Translations under genes and position numbers: made by a program | Shown here: positions 54,440 through 63,207 of the stretch, piece after piece | Layout: each line of letters starts with the position of its first letter | Numbering within the stretch: position 1 is the first letter of the stretch | The notes under the pieces: generated by a model | Databases searched by the model: none | What the model was told of the DNA's origin: nothing | The model's input: only the letters and a program-made list of their open reading frames with translations | Origin: Campanula takesimana | Taxonomy: Eukaryota; Streptophyta; Magnoliopsida; Asterales; Campanulaceae | Direction: 5' to 3' | Length of the DNA: 64,000 nucleotides | Assembly (NCBI GenBank): GCA_026119855.1 | Contig: JAOWBW010000086.1 | Coordinates: forward strand, 710,407 to 774,406

Positions 54440-57400
54440 ATGGAGCTAATGAAAGAAAATCTCACTAATCTTGCCAAGGGGAAGAACAAGAATAACGATG
54501 ACGAATCCGAATGGACCGAGGGTTTGTTCAAAAGTACTTATGTCAACACCTGCACCAAGAAAGTGGGAGGGCCAAGTTCCGAGAACAATGAGCCCAAAAT
54601 GGTGGATTCTATCATGGCCTACATCGACCAAAAATTCAATGGGCTCAACATAGGGAAAGGCTCCGATACAAGCCTTTATCAATCATCCATCCTCATGAGT
54701 ACTATGGCAGCTCTTCCTGATAAGTTCAAGATGCCCGACATAAGCAAATTCAAGGGCAACTCTTGTCCTATGGCTCATTTTGAGACTTATATTTGGGCAA
54801 TGGTTCCGAAGAAGGTCTCCCACAAGGTGATGGCTCAATGCTTTCCTCTCACTCTCGAGGGGGCGGCAAAAGATTGGTATGCTACTCTCCCGCTCACTGT
54901 CCATCTTGATTGGGACTCCGCCATGCTTGCCTTCAAGAACCAATACCAAGGCAACACCACTCACCGGCCCACAAGGAAAGAGCTAGAGAACACTACTCAA
55001 CGAGACCACGAGTCCTTCATCGACTTCACAATGAGATGGAATGATAAACTCTCCGAGATTGTGGAAAGGCCAAATACCAAGGAGCAAATGGACATCTTTC
55101 TCAAATGTCTCAAAATTGATCTCCGCACCCACCTAAGTGGGGCTTGCTATGCGGATTTCTCCCAAATGTATGAGGCGGGGGTCCGAATGGACGAGTTGCT
55201 CAAAGAAGTGAAGAAAAGTGCTCCTAGCTACCGCTACAAGGCCGCTTCCAACTCCACAAAAGAGGCCTCAGTCAACGCCGTCACTATCGATAAGGGGAAT
55301 TACAAAAAGGTTCCTCCACCCCAAGGGAAGAAGTCTCGAAATTACCGTGTCTACACGCCTCTCCAAGGCATGACTCAAACCGAAGTGTTAGAAGTCCTCA
55401 AAGCAAAGGATCAAGTCACACCCGTACAAGGGTACCAACCCAAGACGGTCCACCCCAATCATGCTCACCACAAATATTGTGGCTACCACCAATATAGTGG
55501 CCACACCACCGAGGAATGCTTCGTTCTCCGCAATGTCATTCAAGATCTCATAGATAAGAAGGAATTTGTAGTGACTAATGGCGAACATGTCAATGTAATA
55601 GAGATAGGAGAACTCGAGGGGACCACCCATTCAATCCCAATTGTGAATGGGGGCCCCAATGTTATGAATAAACTTGACAATTCTTGTTATGTTGTAACTT
55701 ACGATGAGGTAATGAGGGAAGTACTAGAGAATAGGAAAAAGAAGCAATATGGGAACGTCAACATGCTAACTCGATCCGGTCGAGTCATAGCAAGCAACCC
55801 TTCCACTTCCGCACCAAGCTCCTCTTCTCAAAGGCCTCAAGCTCGCGACACTCCCGAAGATCCTCTACTTGTCCAACTCAAGAAAACTCAAGCCAACGTC
55901 TCTATTTGGGACCTCATTGCATCCTCAAAGAAACACCGAGACCTTGTCATCCTCAATCTCGATGATACATCAGTTTCTCCCGATACTACTCCCGAGGACC
56001 TCACGGCAATGATCGGTCACATTCATTTTGGCAACGTCATCACCTTTGCCGATATGGATCTTCCACCATTTGGTTCCAACCACAACGAGGCTATTTACCT
56101 CAAGGTACGAGCAAGGGGGAGGCCCATCTCAAAAGTCTTAGTGGACGGTGGTTCCGCACTCAACCTCATGCCTAGCAGAATCATGGGCATACTGGGGCTT
56201 AAGGATTCTGATTTGAAGCCTTCTGCTCAAGTAATCCGAGGTTATGATAGCACCGTCCGTACAGTCATAGGCATGATTGAAATAGACATGGAGTTTGGGA
56301 TTATGGTCATGTCCGTTCCATTCCAAGTGCTTTACATCCCAGCCTCTTTCAACTTACTTTTGGGTCGACCATGGATTCACAGTTCTAATGCCGTCCCGTC
56401 AACTCTCCATCAATGTGTCAAGATCCGAAATAGGGATGAAATAGTGACCGTCATGGCCGAAAACGTCACTATCCACAGAAAAGGTGAGCCCGTCCACCAA
56501 GTTCAGCATGGTTTACCAGACTCCACTCTCTCTGGCGTCTCAATCAACGCCATTGACAAAGAAGGGGGAAATGGATCATGGACCCCCAACAATCACAAAG
56601 TCCTCCGCATGATGAGGAATATGGACTACTTCCCTGGTTTAGGCCTAGGGAAATATCAACAAGGAATCCTACATCCTGTGCAAGTCCCATTTGTAAAGAA
56701 CACATTCGGTTTGGGGTACGAGCCTTCCAGAGAAGACTTGAAACAAGAGCAAGCAATCAAGAATGAAAAGGCCCGGGCTCGTAAAGAAGGCCGTCGCTAT
56801 GAGATCCCTAATCTAAGGCCTTACCGCAAGACGTTGAATGGCTATTTTTTCCGCCAAGGGGAAGACGTTCCATACATGATCTTTCCTGAGCCGTGGGTTA
56901 ACAATAAGGGTGTCAAAAAGCCCGGTCTTGAAATCTTCTCCGATTGTGAGATCCAGAAATCCGAAAGGGAACCAACTCCCATGTCTCCCCGTGAATGGTG
57001 GGGAAGGAAGGTGACTATAGAGTCCGAGACAGAAATCATCGTGGGGGAAGAACTGACAGATTTAGCCTCCATGTTCGAAGAGCTTGCCATAATGAATGAA
57101 TGCCAAGTCAACACCATCCATGGCACCGTCATCATGAACGAGACTATCAGTGAGATCCCGCCAAGTTCCGAGCCGATCAACAATTGGTATTCTACAAAAG
57201 GGCCCGTGGTATCTGAAGAATTCTTAGTCCAAGAAATGGGTTGCATACCCCGCACAACAACAAAGGAAGAGCGGCTCACACTTACTTTCGAGTCCGAGAG
57301 TGTCTCTAATTCCCTCACCCAAGAGGATTTGGAGGCCATAGCCGAGCGTGTGTTTCCTTTCTTTGCTAATGAAAAATTTGATATTTCTGAGTACCCTGAG

Positions 57401-59578
57401 ATTGCAAACATTATAAATGATGAATTAACTAATAATGAACTTAACGAACAAGTTAATAACGATTCAAATTATGATGAAATAGACCACGAAAACACAACAT
57501 ACTTAAATGAACTTGCTCAACAAGTCCGTAGTCATGGTGAAAATAGTCCAGAGGCTGACGAAGAATTGCATGTTGTTAATCTGGGTACCGAAGAAGAGCC
57601 AAGAGAAACTAAGATCGGAAGCTTCCTCAAGGGGGACGACAGAGACAGATTGACTGCACTACTACGGGAGTTCGTGGATGTGTTCGCATGGTCATACAAA
57701 GACATGCCGGGTTTGGACAGAAAGGTAGCGGAGCACAGAATTCCAATCAAAGAAGATGCTAAGCCGGTAAAACAGAAGCTCAGAAAGATCAATCCAGAAT
57801 GGTCTCTGCAAGTCAAAGAAGAGATTGAGAAGCTCCTCAGTGTGGGTTTCATCAAGGTTATCGAGTATCCGACATGGTTAGCCAACATCGTGACAGTCAG
57901 AAAGGCAAATGGCAAGGTTCGAGTTTGTGTGGACTTCCGGGATTTGAACAAAGCTTCCCCAAAGGATGATTTTCCACTCCCTAACATCGACATGCTGGTC
58001 GACTCCACTACTGCCTACGAGGTTCGCTCATTCGTGGATGGATTCGCTGGGTACAATAAGATTCTCATGGCCGAGGAAGATCAACATAAGACAGCCTTCA
58101 CAACACCGTGGGGTACCTTTTGCTACATAGTCATGCCATTTGGGTTAAGAAACGCTGGGGCTTCCTACCAAAGAGCCGTGACAGACTTGTTCCACGATAT
58201 GATTCACAAAGAAATCGAGGTCTATGTGGACGACATGATCATTCACTCCAAAGGGACCGATGGTCAACATTTAATCGATCTCTGCAAGTTCTTCGAAAGG
58301 CTTTGTCAACACAAGATGAGGCTCAACCCTGCAAAGTGCACGTTCGGGGTTATCCGAGGCAAAGTCCTTGGTTATATGGTCACTGAAAGGGGAATTGAAG
58401 TAGACCCCTCCAAAATCAAGGCAATCATTGACATGCCTCCTCCAAAGACGCAGAAAGAGATCAAAGGTTTCATGGGCAGACTGCAATACATCAGTCGGTT
58501 TGTGCACCAACTCACTTCCATGTGCGAGCCAATCTTCAAGCTACTCAAGAAGAATGTGGCTCTAGAATGGACCGACGCGTGCCAAGAAGCCTTCGACCAA
58601 GTGAAGCATTACTTGACGTGCCCTCCTGTTCTAGTCCTGCCACACAAGGAGAAGCCTCTTTTGCTCTATCTCACTGTCAATGATGAAGCCCTAGGGGCTA
58701 TGTTAGCACAAGAGCAACGAGAGTCCACAAAGGAGAATGCCATTTATTTTGTCAGTCGCCGATTCCAAGGAGGCGAAAAGAACTACTCTGTCTTAGAGAA
58801 GTCATGTGCAGCATTGGTTTGGGTCACTCAAAAGCTCAAACACTATATGGAAGCTTTTCTAATCAAGCTAGTAGCAAAGGTGGACCCGCTCCGCTACATC
58901 CTCGAGAAGCCTTTCATGTCAACAAGAATAGCCAAATGGTACTTCATGCTCGCCGGCTATGATATCACTTACGTCACACTAAAATCCGTTAGGGGGAAAG
59001 TGTTCAGTGACCAGCTTGCCGAATTCCCGTGTGACGAAGTGAAGGGGGAAGATGTACAGTTCCCCGACGAGCATTTAATTTGTACTGCAACCGAGGAAAA
59101 TAAGTGGCAACTTTTTTTCGATGGCGCCGCCAATAAACACGGTTTTGGTATAGGAGTATTGCTTATCGATCCAAAAGACATCTACACTCCCATTGATATC
59201 CGTCTGGAATTCGAAGCTACCAACAACATTGCTGAGTACGAAGCATGTATAGCGGGGCTCGAAGCAGCTCTCGAAAGAAACGTCACGGAACTAGAAGTAT
59301 TCGGCGACTCTTTGCTCCTTATCAATCAGCAATCGGGTAAATGGCGAATCCAAGACCCGACCCTCCAACAGTATGGTCAGCACCTTGAAGAATTGGTTGA
59401 ACAATTCCAAGAGATCACTTTCAACTACCTGACAAGGGATAAAAATCGCTTCGCCGATGCACTGGCCACTATAGCTTCATTAGTCGAAATGCCCAAAGGG
59501 AAAATGGTAAAGCCTTTCAAAGTTGCCCGAAGGAACAGTCCGGCGTACTGCATGAGTATCGAGATAAACGAGGTTTAA
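54440..59578 (+). CDS. Tat gag-protease-RT-dual RNase H polyprotein
   Basis: 1712 codons; the true frame continues from upstream, so the ATG at 54440 is not the biological start. Parts: capsid domain (FKMPDISKFKG ~95; LEGAAKDWYATLP); knuckle-like CGYHQYSGHTTEEC (~346); protease VLVDGGSALNLMP (~567); G-patch NMDYFPGLGLGKYQQG (~717); RT with VRVCVDFRDLNKASP (~1158), PFGLRNAGASYQR and YVDD (~1261); a first RNase H without a clear catalytic set (~1407, LYLTVNDEALG); and a second, archaeal-type RNase H (WQLFFDGAANKHGFGIG ~1556; EYEACIAGLEAALE; GDSLLLINQ; FADALATIAS). Frame ends at TAA 59576-59578, in phase with integrase. Encodes capsid and replication enzymes of the element. Confidence 0.93.
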   Translation: MELMKENLTNLAKGKNKNNDDESEWTEGLFKSTYVNTCTKKVGGPSSENNEPKMVDSIMAYIDQKFNGLNIGKGSDTSLYQSSILMSTMAALPDKFKMPDISKFKGNSCPMAHFETYIWAMVPKKVSHKVMAQCFPLTLEGAAKDWYATLPLTVHLDWDSAMLAFKNQYQGNTTHRPTRKELENTTQRDHESFIDFTMRWNDKLSEIVERPNTKEQMDIFLKCLKIDLRTHLSGACYADFSQMYEAGVRMDELLKEVKKSAPSYRYKAASNSTKEASVNAVTIDKGNYKKVPPPQGKKSRNYRVYTPLQGMTQTEVLEVLKAKDQVTPVQGYQPKTVHPNHAHHKYCGYHQYSGHTTEECFVLRNVIQDLIDKKEFVVTNGEHVNVIEIGELEGTTHSIPIVNGGPNVMNKLDNSCYVVTYDEVMREVLENRKKKQYGNVNMLTRSGRVIASNPSTSAPSSSSQRPQARDTPEDPLLVQLKKTQANVSIWDLIASSKKHRDLVILNLDDTSVSPDTTPEDLTAMIGHIHFGNVITFADMDLPPFGSNHNEAIYLKVRARGRPISKVLVDGGSALNLMPSRIMGILGLKDSDLKPSAQVIRGYDSTVRTVIGMIEIDMEFGIMVMSVPFQVLYIPASFNLLLGRPWIHSSNAVPSTLHQCVKIRNRDEIVTVMAENVTIHRKGEPVHQVQHGLPDSTLSGVSINAIDKEGGNGSWTPNNHKVLRMMRNMDYFPGLGLGKYQQGILHPVQVPFVKNTFGLGYEPSREDLKQEQAIKNEKARARKEGRRYEIPNLRPYRKTLNGYFFRQGEDVPYMIFPEPWVNNKGVKKPGLEIFSDCEIQKSEREPTPMSPREWWGRKVTIESETEIIVGEELTDLASMFEELAIMNECQVNTIHGTVIMNETISEIPPSSEPINNWYSTKGPVVSEEFLVQEMGCIPRTTTKEERLTLTFESESVSNSLTQEDLEAIAERVFPFFANEKFDISEYPEIANIINDELTNNELNEQVNNDSNYDEIDHENTTYLNELAQQVRSHGENSPEADEELHVVNLGTEEEPRETKIGSFLKGDDRDRLTALLREFVDVFAWSYKDMPGLDRKVAEHRIPIKEDAKPVKQKLRKINPEWSLQVKEEIEKLLSVGFIKVIEYPTWLANIVTVRKANGKVRVCVDFRDLNKASPKDDFPLPNIDMLVDSTTAYEVRSFVDGFAGYNKILMAEEDQHKTAFTTPWGTFCYIVMPFGLRNAGASYQRAVTDLFHDMIHKEIEVYVDDMIIHSKGTDGQHLIDLCKFFERLCQHKMRLNPAKCTFGVIRGKVLGYMVTERGIEVDPSKIKAIIDMPPPKTQKEIKGFMGRLQYISRFVHQLTSMCEPIFKLLKKNVALEWTDACQEAFDQVKHYLTCPPVLVLPHKEKPLLLYLTVNDEALGAMLAQEQRESTKENAIYFVSRRFQGGEKNYSVLEKSCAALVWVTQKLKHYMEAFLIKLVAKVDPLRYILEKPFMSTRIAKWYFMLAGYDITYVTLKSVRGKVFSDQLAEFPCDEVKGEDVQFPDEHLICTATEENKWQLFFDGAANKHGFGIGVLLIDPKDIYTPIDIRLEFEATNNIAEYEACIAGLEAALERNVTELEVFGDSLLLINQQSGKWRIQDPTLQQYGQHLEELVEQFQEITFNYLTRDKNRFADALATIASLVEMPKGKMVKPFKVARRNSPAYCMSIEINEV

Positions 59579-59605
59579 ACAAACTCCCCGTGGTATTCGG
59601 ATATC

Positions 59606-60490
59606 ATGAATTTCCTCAAAGATGGCATTTATCCCGAGAATAGCAATAAGAAGTCTCAAGCGGCTCTGCAAAGGCTAGCCTCTCGGCACGTACTGATTGG
59701 GGACCGAGTCTATAAAAGGCACCACGACGGGATCAATCTCTTATGCGCCAATGAGGCCGAAGCTCAAGAGATAATGTGTGAAGTGCACGAAGGAGAGTGT
59801 GGACACCACATGAATGGGTTTATGCTAGTCAAAAAGATACTCCGCATTGGTTACTATTGGAGCACTATGGAACGAGACTGTATCGAGAAAGTCAAAAGGT
59901 GTGCCAAGTGCCAATTCCATGCTAATCTGCAACACGCTCCACCCTCGCAACTTTACAACATGGTCACACCTTGGCCTTTCTCTTGTTGGGGGATAGACAT
60001 CATCGGTAAAATCCATCCTGCCGGAAGCAATGGGCAGTCATTCGTCTTAGTGGCCGTCGATTACTTTACAAAGTGGGTCGAAGCACAAGCCTATCGGATC
60101 CTCAACGCCAAGAAAGTGGCCGAATTTGTAAAGATTAATATCATGTGCCGATACGGCGTGCCTCATGAAATCATTTCCGACAACGGCTCTCACTTTGAGA
60201 AGGAAATGGATGCACTCTTGGTAGAATACAAGATCACCAAACACAAGTCATCTCCTTACCGTCCCCAAGCAAATGGCGCGGTCGAAGCAGCAAATAAGAC
60301 CATCGAGACCATCATCAAGAAAATGGCCTCAACAGGAAGGGATTGGCCCGAGAAGCTACCATTGGCATTGTGGGGCTACCGCACATCAATACGGTCAGAA
60401 ACAGGAGAAACTCCTTATGCATTAGTCTATGGTTCTGAAGCCGTACTCCCAATCGAACTTGAAGTCCCATCTCTACGGGTCCTCCTCTAG
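59606..60490 (+). CDS. Tat integrase
   Basis: 294 codons, in the frame of the polyprotein after a stop at 59578. Zinc-binding region H-E-G-E-C-G-H-H and CAKCQ (about residues 52-100), then the catalytic core: GIDIIGKIHPAG (first D), SDNGSHFEKEMD (second D) and QANGAVEAANKT (E). Then LWGYRTSIRSETGETPY and YGSEAVLPIELEVPS, usual for Tat integrases. It ends at TAG (60488-60490) and continues in frame at 60515. All catalytic residues are in place. Confidence 0.92.
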   Translation: MNFLKDGIYPENSNKKSQAALQRLASRHVLIGDRVYKRHHDGINLLCANEAEAQEIMCEVHEGECGHHMNGFMLVKKILRIGYYWSTMERDCIEKVKRCAKCQFHANLQHAPPSQLYNMVTPWPFSCWGIDIIGKIHPAGSNGQSFVLVAVDYFTKWVEAQAYRILNAKKVAEFVKINIMCRYGVPHEIISDNGSHFEKEMDALLVEYKITKHKSSPYRPQANGAVEAANKTIETIIKKMASTGRDWPEKLPLALWGYRTSIRSETGETPYALVYGSEAVLPIELEVPSLRVLL

Positions 60491-60514
60491 AATCAAGTCA
60501 ACGAGGTCGACTAG

Positions 60515-60835
60515 ATGCAAAGTCGATATGAACAACTAGCCTTACTCGACGAGAAAAGGCTAAGAGCACTCGAACGCACAAGGGCGTATCAGCAAAGGAT
60601 GGCAAGGGCTTTCAACAAAAAGGTGAAGCCTCGAAACATCAATGTGGGAGATTTGGTCTTAAGACAACATCCTCCTAACGCCATGAATCCCCTGGGGAAA
60701 TGGGGACCTCGATGGATCGGTCCGTACGTGGTCAAGAAGATACTAAGCGGCGGTGCAGTCCGACTCGTGGATTTAGATGGTGACCAGCTGCCAAAGGAGG
60801 TCAACCTCGACAAGCTCAAGAGGTTCTACGCTTAA
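60515..60835 (+). CDS. Tat integrase C-terminal tail
   Basis: 106 codons, in the polyprotein frame after a second TAG (60512-60514). Reads MQSRYEQLALLDEKRLRALE, then NKKVKPRNINVGDLVLRQ, GKWGPRWIGPYVVKKIL and LDGDQLPKEVNLDKLKRFY: the GPY/F-type C-terminal domain. The stop likely replaced a W codon, an inference from the position only. Confidence 0.88.
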   Translation: MQSRYEQLALLDEKRLRALERTRAYQQRMARAFNKKVKPRNINVGDLVLRQHPPNAMNPLGKWGPRWIGPYVVKKILSGGAVRLVDLDGDQLPKEVNLDKLKRFYA

Positions 60836-60836
60836 T

Positions 60837-61000
60837 AAACAAAGACCATAAAAAAAAATCGCTCGCTAGGTTGAAAACCCGCAAGGGCGGCCTAGGCAAA
60901 AATTAGAGCACGTGCAAAAAAGAAGCCCGCTAGATTGAAAACCCGAAAGGGCGGTCTAGGCAAAAAATAGGGTGCACACAAAAAAAAATGGTCTTTGTTT
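60837..61000. terminator. Folding spacer between pol and the antisense gene
   Basis: AAACAAAGACCAT at 60837-60849 pairs perfectly with ATGGTCTTTGTTT at 60988-61000. Inside lie two copies of a smaller hairpin (60861-60906 and 60925-60970), each CGCTAG-TTGAAAACCCG-AAGGGCGG-CTAGGCAAAAA. Since two genes converge here, a role in RNA 3'-end formation on both strands is possible, though unproven. Confidence 0.5.
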
Positions 61001-61229
61001 GTTTGAACTACGGAGACCTTAGCCTCCCAACTGGAGGAACGTAGGCAACCTTCGGGTGCGGTCTAAAACATATCAAAAATACCCAATTCACTTCAAATAA
61101 CAAGATGCAATTTTTATTCATTCAATGAATTATTCAAGCCATTACAACGGATTTATTGAGCAACAAAAGACATCAAAATATTAAATCCTAAAACAAAGTG
61201 GTCTAATTTAATTGCAATCTCTTAGGGTA

Positions 61230-61640
61230 CTAAGAAAAATCCAATTTTCTCTTAGCCTTCAAAGGACCACCCGATCGTCTCTTAATCCTTTTGTTCTTGG
61301 ATAACGGAGGAGCACTAATACGCACCGAAACCTTCTGTGTTGCAGCACGTCTCTTAGCATAAAAGTCATCCAAAGGAGTACCGAAAGGATCAGCAAGAAT
61401 GTTACTCGAATCAGCAGCAGCCTCCCTATATCTCAAAGCGCTGCTAGGCTCAGAATCCTTTCCCAACAACTCGGCACGAAGCACATCGACCCAAGTGATG
61501 CCACGGTAAAGGGTGCCAAACAAATAATCCAAGTAGCTCTCAGAAAGGAAGACACTCCCCCGATGCATAGGAGCAAAGGCCCAACGGTTGCGGTCATCTC
61601 CCCAAGCCGACTGAAGCTCACTCGAGAAATCCGGACCCAT
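61230..61640 (-). pseudogene. Antisense plant-mobile-domain protein, C-terminal part
   Basis: 136 codons in the same frame as 61641-62630, from which it is separated by a single TAA (61641-61643). Reads WGDDRNRWAFAPMHRGSVFL and SYLDYLFGTLYRGITW, then a basic tail NKRIKRRSGGPLKAKRK that could be a nuclear localisation signal. Ends TAA at 61230. The whole product would be about 466 residues. Confidence 0.75.
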
Positions 61641-62630
61641 TTAAGCAACTGGACGAAGCATTCCGTCCCTCGAAAAAGGAATTGTCTGTTGGCGACCGAA
61701 CTGCCGCAGAACCCGCTCTGGCTGGTAAAATGAAGAATCTCTCAAGCCGGGTACAACCACGTGCTGAAAACCAAGAGTCCATTCCACAAAAGGATGAAGA
61801 CCCCAAGAAGGAGGGCACCACTCAATGTCGGCGGTTACCCGAGAGGCAAAGAATTTCTTCCAACCATCTTCAGATAAATCCCGGATTAATAACTTCCTCC
61901 TATGAACAGCAAAAGGAGACAAATCACCATCCGGGGAATAAATCTTGAAGTGTTCTCGGAGCCATATGGTCAAGAGCAAAGGGCTTCCCCGACACATCTT
62001 GTCCGTCCTATGTAACTCATCAAGGCCGTGCAACGTCTCCCCTACAATAAGGGGGATTATACTAAATTGTTGCTCCTTGGCTTGCAAAATAATCTCAGCC
62101 AACTGCACATCCGCAGTCCCGAAAGGTGTAACAAACAGTACTTCACTAAAAAGACAAGCGGCCATAGGATTTCTTTTGAAAGATTGAACCACCGGATCCT
62201 CCGAGTGTAAACTGAAGAACATCGGCAGTTCAGTTATGTCAATCACAGTACCGTGCAACATCTTCCTCACATCCTCAACAGGGAGATTCAGTGACTCAAC
62301 CCAAGAGTTAATAGCACCACGGTGATATTTAGGGACGGCAATCCGACCGGCCAAAGGCATACCAAGGATGGCCCCGAAATCATCAACAGTCGGCACCATT
62401 TCATTAGCTGAAAAGTTGAAGGTATGGCTGTCGTAATCCCAGAAAGCCGCGGCAGCTCTCAACAAATCCCAATCCGGCTTCAACGTTCGCAAAGTGAAAA
62501 GAATTCGGAACCCGAAGTCTTTAATGAAGTCCTTCTTGGGATGGGTCTTGAAGGAATACACAAAAGTGCCCAAGTCCTTTTCATACCCACTAACAACCTT
62601 GGCATCAAGAGCAAAAGAATGGGCAGCCAT
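61641..62630 (-). CDS. Antisense plant-mobile-domain protein (extra ORF of Tat elements)
   Basis: 329 codons from ATG at 62630. Shows the plant mobile domain / aminotransferase-like pattern: LKPDWDLLRAAAAFWDYDSH, FNFSANEMVPTVDDFGAILG (about residues 51-92), then a long helical region with LTIWLREHFKIYSP and VEWTLGFQHVVVPG. Such antisense ORFs between pol and the 3' LTR are known in Tat-lineage elements; their function is unknown. Upstream on the minus strand are a TATA box (62723-62733) and a GC motif array (62787-62860), so it appears to have its own promoter. The frame stops at TAA 61641 and then continues as 61230-61640. Confidence 0.82.
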   Translation of the reverse strand: MAAHSFALDAKVVSGYEKDLGTFVYSFKTHPKKDFIKDFGFRILFTLRTLKPDWDLLRAAAAFWDYDSHTFNFSANEMVPTVDDFGAILGMPLAGRIAVPKYHRGAINSWVESLNLPVEDVRKMLHGTVIDITELPMFFSLHSEDPVVQSFKRNPMAACLFSEVLFVTPFGTADVQLAEIILQAKEQQFSIIPLIVGETLHGLDELHRTDKMCRGSPLLLTIWLREHFKIYSPDGDLSPFAVHRRKLLIRDLSEDGWKKFFASRVTADIEWCPPSWGLHPFVEWTLGFQHVVVPGLRDSSFYQPERVLRQFGRQQTIPFSRDGMLRPVA

Positions 62631-62722
62631 GGAAGATGTTGATCAAAAGCAAAGTTAAGCAATAATATGAGGTTTAAAAATGGCAGAAAGGAGCTGTGAG
62701 AATCAAGTGGTTGAATAGAGGA

Positions 62723-62733
62723 TGATATTATAG
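62723..62733 (-). promoter_or_regulatory. TATA box of the antisense gene
   Basis: The minus strand reads GCTATAATATC, about 95 bp upstream of the ATG at 62630. Confidence 0.45.
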
Positions 62734-62786
62734 CTGTTGGGGATTCTTTTGGCCAGCAAATGTCAAGCCCGGAATTCCGCCTCCCA

Positions 62787-62860
62787 GACGCGCGCGCCAC
62801 CCGCTAGCGGTCTGAAATGCGCGCGCATCCCAAGCCTAAAGAGGAAAGCGCGCGCCTCCC
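62787..62860 (-). promoter_or_regulatory. GC-rich motif array of the antisense promoter
   Basis: Plus-strand words ACGCGCGCGCCACCCGC (62788-62804), ATGCGCGCGCATCCC (62817-62831) and AAGCGCGCGCCTCCC (62846-62860). In the minus sense the array ends about 55 bp upstream of the TATA box. Confidence 0.68.
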
Positions 62861-63207
62861 AAGTCTAGATCATTTCAGAAAAGGCCCTGTCAGAGATCTC
62901 CAGCCTAAATCAAGACACAGCCCCTGTCCTCGGAAATCCAGTTGGGCACACCTTCTTCTGGTCCGCCCTTAAGGCATGTCAAAGATTGAAAGTAGGATAG
63001 AAACTCCCACTCAAAAGTAGGCTGTCCTCCTCTAGATTCCGAACTCCCTAAGTTCTGTCACGGGTGCCATACCCCCCTCAAGGGTCAATCTCAGCATCTC
63101 GTCCCCAGCAGGAACATTTTTTCTGGTCGCGGTCAACTGTGCCCGCACCCCACAATTCAAAAAGTCAAGTGTGACTCCAAGTGGCACGCGACTTCAAAGA
63201 AATATTT
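62861..63207. other. Spacer upstream of the antisense gene
   Basis: Rich in C and T runs; no coding potential. Includes GGTCAACTGTGCCCGCACCC (63131-63150), inverted match of part of the Tat leader. Confidence 0.5.

Noticed and set aside
56842..58008. Minus-strand frames of 158-189 codons inside the Tat polyprotein
   Set aside because: Opposite to well-supported RT and G-patch coding; no domain. Unlike the real antisense gene at 61230-62630, which lies outside pol.
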